Of a stretch of DNA of 64,000 bases, positions 47,301 to 61,062 are shown in pieces. The notes below the pieces were generated by a model, which worked only from the letters and a program-made list of their open reading frames with translations, was not told where the DNA came from and searched no databases. Where the stretch lies: positions 78,058,765 through 78,122,764 of the forward strand of contig CM065682.1 of the NCBI GenBank assembly GCA_017654935.2, read 5' to 3'. The position numbers were made by a program, and so were the translations under genes. The DNA comes from Phymorhynchus buccinoides (Eukaryota; Mollusca; Gastropoda; Neogastropoda; Raphitomidae). The number at the start of each line of letters is the position of its first letter. Within the stretch, counting starts at the first letter, position 1.

Positions 47301-50300
47301 GCATTGAAATGTAGTGGGTTTTTTTTTATGTACTGTCGTGTCCATACGGGGAAAATCCCACTTCCTTTACAAAGGCAGGACTCCACTACAAGAAATGTAA
47401 GACGGCCAGTATCTTGGTTTCACCTGTTAGCAGACTCAACCACAGAACTGCACACACAAACATACATGCAAACCCTTCTTTATCCAATGCTTTTGTCATA
47501 CAGCGTTTATCACACAATCTCTGATTTCCTTTTGATTGAATGCTAATTGTACTTACTTTCTTTGGTGTTATAAAACCGGGGATACAAATTAAAAATGTGG
47601 AGCTCGGATACAAAATACAAATGTGGAGCTCAGCGAAAATGTTGACCACTGAGCAGACGCTTTTGTTGTTGTCGTCGTCGTTGTTGCTGCCATTGTGTGC
47701 GCGGTCACGGAAGTACACGCACAGAGCGTTGGAACTGCCTGTCTTCTCAAATACACTTTAAGAATAAGCACTCAAGAAGTTTTCTTTATAAATAAAAAAA
47801 ATTAAAAAGAATTTATCATAACACAGTATTAAAGATTTGAATGCTTCACTTGCCTTGCGGATGGTTTTAGTGTACAACCCAGCCAAAGTGAGCTCCTGCT
47901 GGCAAAGGCTGCATCTCAACGCAAGATTCCACAAGCGCTTGGGTACCCACAAGCAGAGCTTGTGGGTGAAGTACCAAGAAGGACGAGGCAAGGTGGAGAC
48001 TCTACAAGGTGGTGGTGGAGCGCTGAACCACAACCTGTCCACTTTGTTTGGGTCCAGATGCGGTTTCCCAGTAGGCCCGCTCTTAAACAGAGCCTTGGAG
48101 ATCCACGCATGGTCCTCATGGGGCAGCACAAGCTTCCATGCGTCTGGAAGTGGGCACACACCTGAAAGTTCATACAGAAATTTACTTACCCTATCAAACA
48201 GCTTGACTTGAACATTAACTCTTCTATTACCATGGGGGATAAAAATACAGTGAATATATTTGCCCAGTTTATGACTGTACACTCCCACCAGATGCAAAGA
48301 CATTCACTGCAAATTAAGGTCCCTACCATGTCTTTGTTTATAGGCATTATGTTAGTGGTTTTTCCGTTAAAGCAATGCATGCAAACTTGAAAAAAATAGT
48401 TATTTCCCTCATGTCGGCAACGGACAGTAAAGAATATAAAAAAAATACATGGCACTAGAAGAGTTAATTCATGTTTGCAAAATTTATAGCAATACATGCA
48501 CATTTATAACTTGTATTTAAGTATAAACAAAAATGAAATAAAAAAAACCAAGCTTACGCTAACTAAAAATAGGCATATTTCACAACTTTGATCAAGTTTT
48601 TACATTAATTTATATATTCAATCTCTGGAAGCTTTTTTTTTTTTTAAATTACAATAAGAAACTAAGCAGTTCTATGATATGACAATTTAAAACTATGCAA
48701 AACATATAAAACTGCAGGACAGGTTAAGAATAGGCATATTAAACAAATTCATTACAAAAGAAACAGGGAATGCACTGCAACAGTATAAAGCCAGTCAGAC
48801 CCAAAACAGACCTTTGCTTACCCAAGCTCTGGATGGGCATTAATAAGAAAGAGACAGACAAGTGTACACATATTAGCACAGATACAAAGCAGGACATACA
48901 GTGTTATATACAGTAGTGTTATTTCCATCAGATTTAAGAAGCAGTGTTGTACACACAAAAACAACAATACTGCAGCTACTGATAATATACATGTGCACAC
49001 GCACATGCAAACATAAATGCATGAAGGTAAGCACCACCACCATTAGATTAGAACAACAATAATGCAGCTACTGATGAGATATACACACACACACAATGCA
49101 TGAAGGTATGCACCACCACCATTAGAACAACAATAATGCAGCTACTGATGAGATATACACACACACACAATGCATGAAGGTATGCACCACCACCATTAGA
49201 ACAACAATGCAGCTACTGATGAGATATGCACGCACACAGAGAATGCATGAAGGTATGCACCACCACCATTAGAACAACAATGCAGCTACTGATGAGATAT
49301 GCACGCACACACAAGACACACACACAGAATGTAGAAATGTACAGTCAAGTACTCTCAACGTGAAATTCAGGGGACAAAGATTTTGTTGTGGGTTAACAAT
49401 ATTATTTGCGTTAAGCATTAAAGAAAAGTTTTGTCCATTCAAACAAATATTTGTGTTATTAGCCAATAAGCAATATTTCAGTTTACCCAATTGTGTGTTA
49501 AGTGTTCTCCAGCGTATGCGCCACCACCATCAGAAACAGTTACTATCAGTTATTACGACTCTGGAGTAGGATACTGCTTTTATTCCCGCTCAAGATGTCC
49601 TGATTTTTATTTATTTTTTATCATGAAAGAAATCATGACTGAGAGAGAGAGTGAATAAAAGCAATATCCAGCTCCAAAGTCCTAACAATTATAAAATTTA
49701 TATACCAATTTTTTTTTATACCTCTTTCACATAAAATTAGCAGATAATCAAACAAGCAATGAGGAAGCGAGAGGCACTGCATGCAGATCTAAATAATACA
49801 AACCACTGCACCGTAGCAAATCCCACTCATCCGCAAAAGATGTAGTTCTGCAACCTAGGAAGTCAAGAGCTATTTTGATCTTGCACAAGCGATAGATTAT
49901 GAAAGAAAACTAATTATTAATAGAAACATGAACCATACTACTACTAGTACTAGGCTTAAGTTAACTGAATACAGAGTAGAAAACAATGCCACACTACATA
50001 CCATACCAGTTTTTGGTTTATCCGGCAAAAGCTGAACATAAAAAGAAAACAAAAGATGGATAATTTTCATGCAAAAAATACAACAACAAAACTTGGCATG
50101 AAATAAATATTCCAATCAATCTATCCATCCATCCTATCTATAGATCTGCATTTTTCTGAGTACACCCCCCCCCCCCCCCCCCCCTTTTTTTCTCATTGCT
50201 ATTTTCTAAAATACTGCAGTCAATTTGTCATCCATACCTACTTGTAACATCATTCAATAATACAAATAAATACACAAAGGGGAAAGGCATACCTTGTTTA

Positions 50301-53300
50301 GCAGCCATGTCCCGCTCAGCTCGCTCCAGAGCTTCAGCACACTGGGCGTCTGTTAGCTCTACTGATTCCATTGCAGTGGCAGAAGTCACAGTTGAGGTCG
50401 CAGCTTCAGCACACTGGGCATCTGTCAGCTCTACTGATGCCATTGCAGTGGCAGAAGTCACAGTTGAGGTCGCAATGGGTCGGAGAGAAGCTGCTGGGTG
50501 TTGAGATGCACCTGTAGGCATAAAATAAGAGCACAAGATTAATACTATAATAAAAGCAGCAGTAATAATATCAAATGTTAAGTATGGTCAGAGTATAATA
50601 AAAAGGGAAAAACGTACAAAGGCAGCAAAAATTTACCTATCATAAGGATATTTCTAAAGAAAAACTATGAATAAATAAAGACAGCAGGGACAAAACCTGA
50701 AATCTGTTAAATAAATGTCTCACATTCAGTTTCACTCAGTCTTCATCACTTAAGAGAGAAAAAATCTTACTTGAAGATCGAGATTTCCGGGCATCAAGGG
50801 TCTCCTTCATTTGGATAATCTCCGACGACTCATTCAAGGAAAAGAAAAATTCCTTGAATGAGTGCTTGTTCAATGCCAGAGCAGTATCCCTGCTGGTAAG
50901 GGTCTCCTTCGCCACTGACTGGGCAATCCACACTGACCACCCCAGATCATGTTCAACTGCCCACTTGAACTTCATTCCCTAGACAGAGGAATCAACAATA
51001 ATGCTATTAGCACCCCATCCCCACCCGTGGGGATACCAGGGGTCTTTCTTGTTTGTTGTTTTCGTTCCCCAGCTTAAACGCTCTGGGGGCACACCCAGTG
51101 CCATGTGAACATTTCGCATGGCCTTGGGTGGGAAGATTACTTGTATGGCTGCTTTTAAAGGGCCCCGCCACTTGGGCGGACATACTCCGACTTCAGGGGA
51201 CTTCGCTCCATTCATGGAGCCACCCACACGTGGAGTGACAAAAACCAACAATTCTTTATAGTGTGTTACCGTGTAGGGAGAACTGATACTGGTAAAGACA
51301 GCTTCCATCGGGCACAGCCGTATCGTTTTAATATTGGCCATGGTCAATTTCACTTGCATCACATGTACAGACACAGTGAATAGCCAAGGACCCTTGGCAG
51401 CCAGGTTTTTTGTGTACAGATAGTTCCCTCACCTTCTGGGATTTCTGTGCTTGTAACTTCCTATAATCTGTCACTCTCTTTGACTCTGCCTTTTCCCACC
51501 TGCTTACTGTCACATGAGAGCTGTACAATAGATGGTTTTCTACAGTTATGGGAAATCATGGTACAGTTTAGTCTCTTTGTGGAAGACTATGACTCTCAAA
51601 ACGAGGGGGCCCTTGCACCAGCTCTGGTGCTGCAGCCAAAGGGATGGGCTGGCCTTTGGGGACCTTCCTCAACGCCAGCTGTGTCCTCAAATCCCTTTGG
51701 CCGAGAGAGTGGGGATGTACCCTGGGCAAGGCTTCTCCGCTATAAACAAATTCTCACCCAGCCCGCCAGAATAGTATCTGCCCCCTCTGCTATCTGGCAG
51801 TCATTGTCGAAAACGACAGACTACCATGCCTTGGCATAAGGCTGCGTCAGACCAGTTGACATAAGCTAGATCGCCAAGGCTACATCAAAATGTTGTTATG
51901 CTCTGAATGGTTGTGCGGGGACTGTCTTAAGCCATGACAAGCTCCCAGCATAACATCATCAGTCTAAAATCCCCCGAAGACGGAGTGTGGCTGCTCACAT
52001 GGCGGGGCAATCAAAAACGGTCACGCACGTAATGTTCTCATCCCTAGCTGATGCATTTGTACCTTAGTGTTCAAGTGCTTCTCGCTATTGGGATGATCCC
52101 TGGAGTCTATTAGCCAGGGTAAGCCATTCAACACCCCCCCCCCCCCCCCCCCCCCTGACAGACTACCATACTATCATCTACTATCTTTCTGCCTTACCGG
52201 TCCATTCTCCTGCCTTTTTTTTAAGAAACACTTTGAAAAAGATTTCCTCCTGCCGAAGTCGGACTTGCTGGGCCTAACTATTTCTTAGTTAAGTACATAA
52301 CGGCAGCACGACGCATCTGCGCTCATAATTGACAGGAAACTGAGCGATTGTTGAAGAAGAAGCAATAGCATAATAATATTTTTTTTATTAACGAATTCAG
52401 TGGTCGCGCTAGGAATTTTGAAAACCAGTCCCATCAGCGACAATGTCCCCCCAACAACCGGTGTCAAAACCAGTCCCATCAGCGACAATGCCCCCCAACA
52501 ACCGGTGTCAAAACCAGTCCCATCAGCGACAATGCCCCCCAACAACCGGTGTCAAAACCAGTCCCATCAGCGACAATGCCCCCCAACAACCGGTGTCAAA
52601 ACCAGTCCCATCAGCGACAATGCCCCCCAACAACCGGTGTCAAAACCAGTCCTAGGGAAACAAAAGCCAGTGAAAACTACAATATTAAAGCCTCTGTTAT
52701 AACAATTTATCAGTCCTAGCAAAAAAACGTATCAGTCCCTGGGACTGACAGATCAAATTTGTTTCAGTATTTTGGTTTTGCAATCAGTATTTTACTGATA
52801 ATTACCAGTAAACGCGATCTCTACAAATTATATTATCATCATTATTCTATTATCATTATCCATATGGTATTACAGTGGAACCTCCCTTATAGGACTCCCT
52901 CCCGAATAAGACCTACTTCTCTGACACATTGCCCTTCTTTGTAAGTATTTAAACTACCTCCCTTATAAGACCCCTCCCTTATAAGACCTCATTTTGGATG
53001 ATTTTCAAAGGTCTTACAAGGGAGGTTCCACTGTACTACATACATTTTTTAAAATACAGTGGAGTAACTTAACACAAAAATGGAAATATGGATATTGATT
53101 AACGCACAAAAATCTGTTTGAACAGACAAACCCCCTCTTTATTGTTACTTAACTCTTCTAGTGCCATGTAATTTTTTCGTTCTCGGTTGTCCGTTGCATC
53201 TCAGCCGACAAGAGTGGAGTAACTATTTTGTGTGTGCGCATGCGTTGCTTTAATGCCATAATGGAAAACTTACTGACATAAGGCATAAGCTCTAAACATA

Positions 53301-54509
53301 GATACACACATGGCAGGGTACTTGGCAGTGAAAGCCTTTGCATTTGGTGGGAGTGTAGAGTGATGTACTGGGCGAATGTATTCACCCATGATGCTAGAAC
53401 TTGTAGAAGAGTCAGGGTTCATTCTTGGCGTCAGTCATCGGTCACTGACGCATAAACGATTTTGACCGATAGTTTTAGCAGGCAGGCGGTCATCTGACCG
53501 ATTGATTTTTCGTCAAAGCAGTCAACAACTTCAAGAATTCTGTTGTCTGCTAAACTTGAGTTCTTCCGCGGCCTCAGACCATAATCAGAACTAAAAAGTT
53601 GTATCTGGCGAAACGAACGCCGAAACGAAGAAATGGCGGCATTGCACATTCGGTAAAGCTTTTCCGATCCAACTTTTTGAAGACCAAATAAAGTTCCAGC
53701 CGTCTTCTAGCGCTAAACAAGATCGTTCTCGGCCTTTTGACAACAATTCGTGTTTAAAACCAGCCTTGCCTCCCAAAAAGAAGCCACGAGTAGGAAAGGG
53801 GCAGAAGAATATGTTTGCTAGTTTCGGACTCGCTCAGACATCGTCTGCAACTTGTAGAAATCGTTGGAATTGAACTTTTCCACATCAAAACTCCGAACCC
53901 GATTTTCGCTTCGTGCCACAGCGGTCAGTCTGTTTGCTTTGGTTTTCCTGGTTGTCAGTCTTGTTTCTGACCATCCGGGGTTTTCCTTTCTAAAGCAGAC
54001 ACATGTCCGGTCAATCCAAAATGATCTTTGTTTACATCTGAACGCTTGTTCGCGAGCGCGAAGCGCTTCAAGTTTTAGGTCTGATTTATTTGTTGACCAA
54101 ATTTGAACGGTAAATAGAACATTTTTGCAAGTTCGACAGAGGAAAAAGCAGCAGTATCAAGCCGTTCTTTTAGAGATGTGAATGGCATCATCTCAAAAAC
54201 ATAAGCTACTGCATTAATATGCAAGTGTGTGTGTATGCCTGTGTGTCTGTCTGCCTGTCTCTCTGTCCATATCTCAATCTGTTTGTCTCCCCCCCCCCTC
54301 TCTCTCTCTCTGTAGTCAGCCTATTCCAGGGGTTATGCACATGTGTTTGCCTGTGTGTTCACTGTGCATAAGCACTATGAATGAGAATGAGATTACATAA
54401 AAAAAAGCAGGATCATAGGGTTAAATTGTGAGCAGGAATATTAGCTTCCTTTGACTTTATTTTTACATTAAACTATGAAATGGCAAGGTACATTTTACAC
54501 TCTGTGCGT

Positions 54510-54580
<71 letters not shown>

Positions 54581-57500
54581 TGCGTGTGTGTATGTGTATG
54601 CGTGTGTCTGTCTGTCTGTGTGTGTGTGTGGCAGAGAGAAAGAGGGGGGGGGGGGGGGGGGGGGGGGAGGAAAATAAATTACAAAAATCTGATGAAAACC
54701 TTCAACCATGGGGAAAGGCCACATATGTTTGCTAACCTTCATGAACATGGTATGTACCGCAGTAAATCTGTGACCTATTGTTTTGGGAAAATGACCTATT
54801 GATTTTTCTGCCAACTGGTCAAATGACCTATGATGTCCTGTGGCAAGAATGAACCCTGAAGAGTTAATGCTTAACACCCCCCCAAAAAAAAGAGGTGTCC
54901 CCCAAAATTCTTGTTAAGAGTACTCCACTGTAATCGCAATTTTTTTTATTATCTGAGGCCAATGGGTTCACTTGGTATGTGCCGAACTGAAGGACGTGTT
55001 GGCCAAGCACCAGGGTCCTGCACGCGACATCTCCACCAGCCATCTCCACTGCTCTCCTGGCGTCCTGCTCAACTTTAGTAGCAGGCTCTGCTACCTGCCC
55101 TTTCCTCGGGGCACGGGCCTGCTTGAAGGCAGCTTCATCCTTCTTTATTCTGGGCTCACCAGTGTCCAGAACACGGGGGATCAGGGGGTAAAGGTGTGCT
55201 GGACCTGGTCTATCCCGATTCCCTTCAGGCTGCAAAGCCTGACAGGGCTGCCCGTCTCCTGGCTTTGCCACCAAGACAGGCTGTCTTGGCACAGTAGGTA
55301 AGAAATCTGAAAAAAAAACACGACAGACATAGCATCAAAGTCCTGACATGAAAATGCCAAAACACATTGTTCACCAGTGTTCCCCATGCTTCCAAATTTG
55401 TAAGGGTCATCATGACCCTTTGCCCCCAAATTTTAAGGGTCATTTGAAAAATGTTGAGGGTCAAAATAAAAGCCATAATAAATGGACAATATAACTACAG
55501 AAGAGCTTGCCATCACGATGCTGAAGCCAGTCAAATTCTTCACACCAACTTGACTTGAATTTGCGAGTTACTTTCTTCTTTTCATCACTACTGACAGTAG
55601 AACTTGAAGGGCCTGGAACTGGTTCGAGGGTTTTTGTCACCTCACATAAAACTTCAGAGTCTTTGGAAGAACTTCGCGTCGAAGTTTTCGCAATCCAGCG
55701 CCATTTTTTTGCTTCCAAGAAACGCGCGGGGCTTGGCAGCAGTGCACACGTGTGCGAGCAGCATGGGTGGCGAGAAACAAAGGGAAATTACTCTGTGGTT
55801 CATGATAGTTTTTGTCATCTGCTTCAAGCATGGCATAGTAGTGAAAGAATAGGCCGAGTATATTCTGTTGATCGTTTCCCGCATGAAATGGCTTCGACAT
55901 TCTGATTGCGGCGAACACGTTTGAGGAAGCAATCGGCTGAGAGAAAAACTGTACATCACAATGACGTATTGACTGAAAAATGTATACGTAACACTTGAAA
56001 CTTTGTACGTAATTTACGTACAGATCTGCGTAATCGGGAAAACTGGTTCACTCAAGCATAACAGTAATGACAGTAATCTGGATTTGGGTTTTCCATGTGC
56101 TTACTAGGATTGATTTCAATTTAATTCAAAATGACAGCTTCAATATTTCACACACACACACACACACAGTATTTATTTTATTCATTTTTATATTGCTTAT
56201 AGTCCCATCAACGGCAATGGTCTTCTCTGGACTGGCACCACAGTTCTGCTTCAAACTGTGTTCCTAGGCCACATTGTGTCCGAATTTCAGTTTGCACTGC
56301 ACTCCCTGCTGCATATAGCTGACACATTCCGATTTCGGAGGAGCTCAAGAGAAAAATTATTTGGGAGATTGAATACTGCATCATTCATGACTAGATATTA
56401 TCGTCCATGAGAAAATAAAATTTAAAACTAAATAGTCACTGTCCATTTCTCTTGCTTGCTTTGGGGCCAATGTCAGATCAATGTAATGTAGTCTTTCACA
56501 TAATGTGGAATACATGTATGTTGTAATTGAATCAACGTATGCCAACTAATCAACACCAACAAAATAAAAATAAAGCACTTCAACTAACTGCGAATGATGG
56601 AAAAAAAAAGAAAATTAAACATTTCACAGCCTGTGGGAACACTATTAATTTTGTGTGTTATGTAGTGTGATCTACTCTACACTTGAGAGTCTACCAGTCT
56701 CGGGTACTGGACTCTCATGAGTATATGTGTACCTATATACTATGTTGTGTGTGCACAGCACTGAAATAGGGAAGGACCTGTACTGTAGAGACCTGTTTCC
56801 TTGGCCAACGGTCTCCCATGCGCTTACTAAGGAAGGACCTGTAGAGGCCTGTTTCCTTGGCCAACGGTCTCCCACGCGCTTACTAAGGAAGGACCTGTAG
56901 AGGCCTGTATCCTTGGCCAACGGTCTCCCACGCGCTTACTAAGGAAGGACCTGTAGAGGCCTGTTTCCTTGGCCAACGGTCTCCCACGCGCTTACTAAGG
57001 AAGGACCTGTAGAGGCCTGTATCCTTGGCCAACGGTCTCCCACGCGCTTACTAAGGAAGGACCTGTAGAGGCCTGTATCCTTGGCCAATGGTCTCCCACG
57101 CGCTTACTAAGGAAGGACCTGTAGAGGCCTGTTTCCTTGGCCAACGGTCTCCCACGCGCTTACTAAGGACCTGTAGAGGCCCGTTTCCTTGGCCAACGGT
57201 CTCCCACGCGCTTACTAAGGAAGGACCTGTAGAGGCCTGTTTCCTTGGCCAACGGTCTCCCACGCACTTACTAAGGAAGGACCTGTAAAGGCCTGTTTCC
57301 TTTGCCAACGGTCTCCCACGCGCTTACTAAGGAAGGACCTGTAGAGGCCTGTTTCCTTGGCCAACGGTCTCCCACGCGCTTACTAAGGAAGGACCTGTAG
57401 AGGCCCGTTTCCTTGGCCAACGGTCTCCCACGCGCTTACTAAGGAAGGACCTGTAGAGGCCTGTTTCCTTGGCCAACGGTCTCCCACGCGCTTACTAAGG

Positions 57501-60277
57501 ACCTGTAGAGGCCCGTTTCCTTGGCCAACGGTCTCCCACGCGCTTACTAAGGAAGGACCTGTAGAGGCCTGTTTCCTTGGCCAACGGTCTCCCACGCACT
57601 TACTAAGGAAGGACCTGTAGAGGCCTGTTTCCTTGGCCAACGGTCTCCCACGCGCTTACTAAGGAAGGACCTGTAGAGGCCTGTTTCCTTGGCCAACGGT
57701 CTCCCACGCGCTTACTAAGGAAGGACCTGTAGAGGCCTGTATCCTTGGCCAACGGTCTCCCACGCGCTTACTAAGGAAGGACCTGTAGAGGCCTGTATCC
57801 TTGGCCAATGGTCTCCCACGCGCTTACTAAGGAAGGACCTGTAGAGGCCTGTTTCCTTGGCCAACGGTCTCCCACGCGCTTACTAAGGACCTGTAGAGGC
57901 CCGTTTCCTTGGCCAACGGTCTCCCACGCGCTTACTAAGGAAGGACCTGTAGAGGCCTGTTTCCTTGGCCAACGGTCTCCCACGCACTTACTAAGGAAGG
58001 ACCTGTAAAGGCCTGTTTCCTTTGCCAACGGTCTCCCACGCGCTTACTAAGGAAGGACCTGTAGAGGCCTGTTTCCTTGGCCAACGGTCTCCCACGCGCT
58101 TACTAAGGAAGGACCTGTAGAGGCCCGTTTCCTTGGCCAACGGTCTCCCACGCGCTTACTAAGGAAGGACCTGTAGAGGCCTGTTTCCTTGGCCAACGGT
58201 CTCCCACGCGCTTACTAAGGACCTGTAGAGGCCCGTTTCCTTGGCCAACGGTCTCCCACGCGCTTACTAAGGAAGGACCTGTAGAGGCCTGTTTCCTTGG
58301 CCAACGGTCTCCCACGCACTTACTAAGGAAGGACCTGTAGAGGCCTGTTTCCTTGGCCAACGGTCTCCCACGCGCTTACTAAGGAAGGACCTGTAGAGGC
58401 CTGTTTCCTTGGCCAACGGTCTCCCACGCGCTTACTAAGGAAGGACCTGTAGAGGCCCGTTTCCTTGGCCAACGGTCTCCCACGCGCTTACTAAGGAAGG
58501 ACCTGTAGAGGCCCGTTTCCTTGGCCAACGGTCTCCCACGCGCTTACTAAGGAAGGACCTGTAGAGGCCTGTTTCCTTGGCCAACGGTCTCCCACGCGCT
58601 TACTAAGGAAGGACCTGTAGAGGCCTGTTTCCTTGGCCAACGGTCTCCCACGCGCTTACTAAGGAAGGACCTGTAGAGGCCTGTTTCCTTGGCCAACGGT
58701 CTCCCACGCGCTTACTAAGGAAGGACCTGTAGAGGCCTGTTTCCTTGGCCAACGGTCTCCCACGCGCTTACTAAGGAAGGACCTGTAGAGGCCTGTATCC
58801 TTGGCCAATGGTCTCCCACGCGCTTACTAAGGAAGGACCTGTAGAGGCCTGTTTCCTTGGCCAACGGTCTCCCACGCGCTTACTAAGGAAGGACCTGTAG
58901 AGGCCTGTTTCCTTGGCCAACGGTCTCCCACGCGCTTACTAAGGAAGGACCTGTAGAGGCCTGTTTCCTTGGCCAACGGTCTCCCACGCGCTTACTAAGG
59001 AAGGACCTGTAGAGGCCTGTTTCCTTGGCCAACGGTCTCCCACGCGCTTACTAAGGAAGGACCTGTAGAGGCCTGTTTCCTTGGCCAACGGTCTCCCACG
59101 CGCTTACTAAGGAAGGACCTGTAGAGGCCTGTTTCCTTGGCCAACGGTCTCCCACGCGCACAAAACTAACGTAAAACAATAAATCATGGAAACAACACGA
59201 CCAACCCTAGTTTATTGCCGCTGACCCTAAACAACCAATGCATTAGGCACAGTCAAGGACCGTTTCTCGCGCTGATGTTTGTAACCCTACATCCGCCGAC
59301 AAAATGGCGGGCGCTAGACACGCGATTGCAGTTTCAATGCCAATGTCATAAAATGATAAATATATTCACACACATAGACCGAACACACAGTATGCTTAAA
59401 AAAAACCCAAAAACTACCTACCTACCAACCCTATTTTTTAAACTGATGAAACACCAAACAGACATTTGTTGGGGGGGGGGCTTACATGTACATGTATTTA
59501 CTTTACAAATAACCTTAAAAAAGACAAAAATATAACACAATTTATTATATGACAACTCTATTATTATATAGCCCAGAAATCTAGACAGTGCTGGAAACGT
59601 TGAGCCATTCTGCTCTACTTATAGAATCCAGGGTTCTAAAAAAACCAGTGACACAAACCTTTACATTAGAGTCTAGAATAATTAGAAGAAAAGAAAGTAT
59701 GAATCTTGATCTACATTGATTTTTTATTTATTCAGGGCTCCCAATCGTCCCGCAAAACAAGGGGTCCCAGGGACTCCTTCACTTACAGTACAGAGGGTCC
59801 TGGAGGCGGGATAGAGGGTCCCAGTGGCATTGTGAATGCTAAAAAGAATTTTTCGAGTGCATCCATGGGACCCCCTGCATATTCTTAGAGGGTCCTTGAG
59901 AATTTTAGTGCTTCATAGACCCCCAAATGGGGGTCCCTGGGAGCCCTGTTATTACATGTATACCCACCAAGGCCAAAACAGAAACATACATGTGCTAGTA
60001 ATTTGTGAAAAGCACTGATGTCATTAAAAATTCCAAAAACTAATATAACAAAAATAATACAAAAACAACTGTAAGTGTGTGCCCCTGAAAATTCAACGTG
60101 CAACCACTTACTGGGCCTTTTGCTCGCCGCTGCGACTGCATCCCTAGCAGCATCCGCAATGGAACAACCTGAAACAGAATTAACAATGGCAGTGGTCTGA
60201 AGTTGTATTATTCAAAGTAACTGATTTCTTTCAAAACAACTTATAAAATGCATATCTACTATATAAGATTTCCATTT

Positions 60278-60366
<89 letters not shown>

Positions 60367-60543
60367 AAACTGTTGGCCAATACTGACTTCTAATTTTGTA
60401 GTCGGTTAAAATAAAATAAAGAAATACAATCTAGTATTTGCAAAACATGCTGATAGTATAGAAAATATCTGCCCTCCCCCCTCCCCCAACATACAACTAA
60501 GGTGACCATATCCCCATATATGAGAACAAGGTGGGAAAAGCAA

Positions 60544-60578
<35 letters not shown>

Positions 60579-60978
60579 ACAGAGCAATTTCACAGGGACA
60601 GGATAAACATAATTATGTTCAATATTAATAATTACTAGCAATCGCCCCGTGGCAGTTAACTCCTGTGGCAGTTTTAACCCCGTGGCAGCTATCTCCTCCC
60701 TACACCTACCCCCTCCCCACATTTACTTGCTCGGGGACTTATCTGCCACTCGGCGACACACTTGTTTGCTATTGTGGCTTTCAACAGACAGCCAGTCTCA
60801 AACACACGAAAGTGAAACTTTCGGTTTTACATTTCCAAGAAGAAGGCAGCATTTCACCTTCCAAGAAAATGGATCACAAATGTGTAAGGTCTTTCATTTC
60901 AGGGGGGGGGGGGGGGGGGGCACATCTTGCACCTTGACCGCAGAAAGAGTGTTTCATAATCATTTTCACCTCGCGCAC

Positions 60979-61062
<84 letters not shown>

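Noticed and set aside
50007..50031. 25-nt candidate exon (LLPDKPKT) in the intron after transposase exon 5
   Set aside because: Its phase does not fit exon 5, and the direct join of exons 5 and 6 is in frame.
56672..58360. 85-codon frames of the 56-bp array as a repeat protein
   Set aside because: The unit is not a multiple of three and frames open on both strands; it is a non-coding minisatellite.
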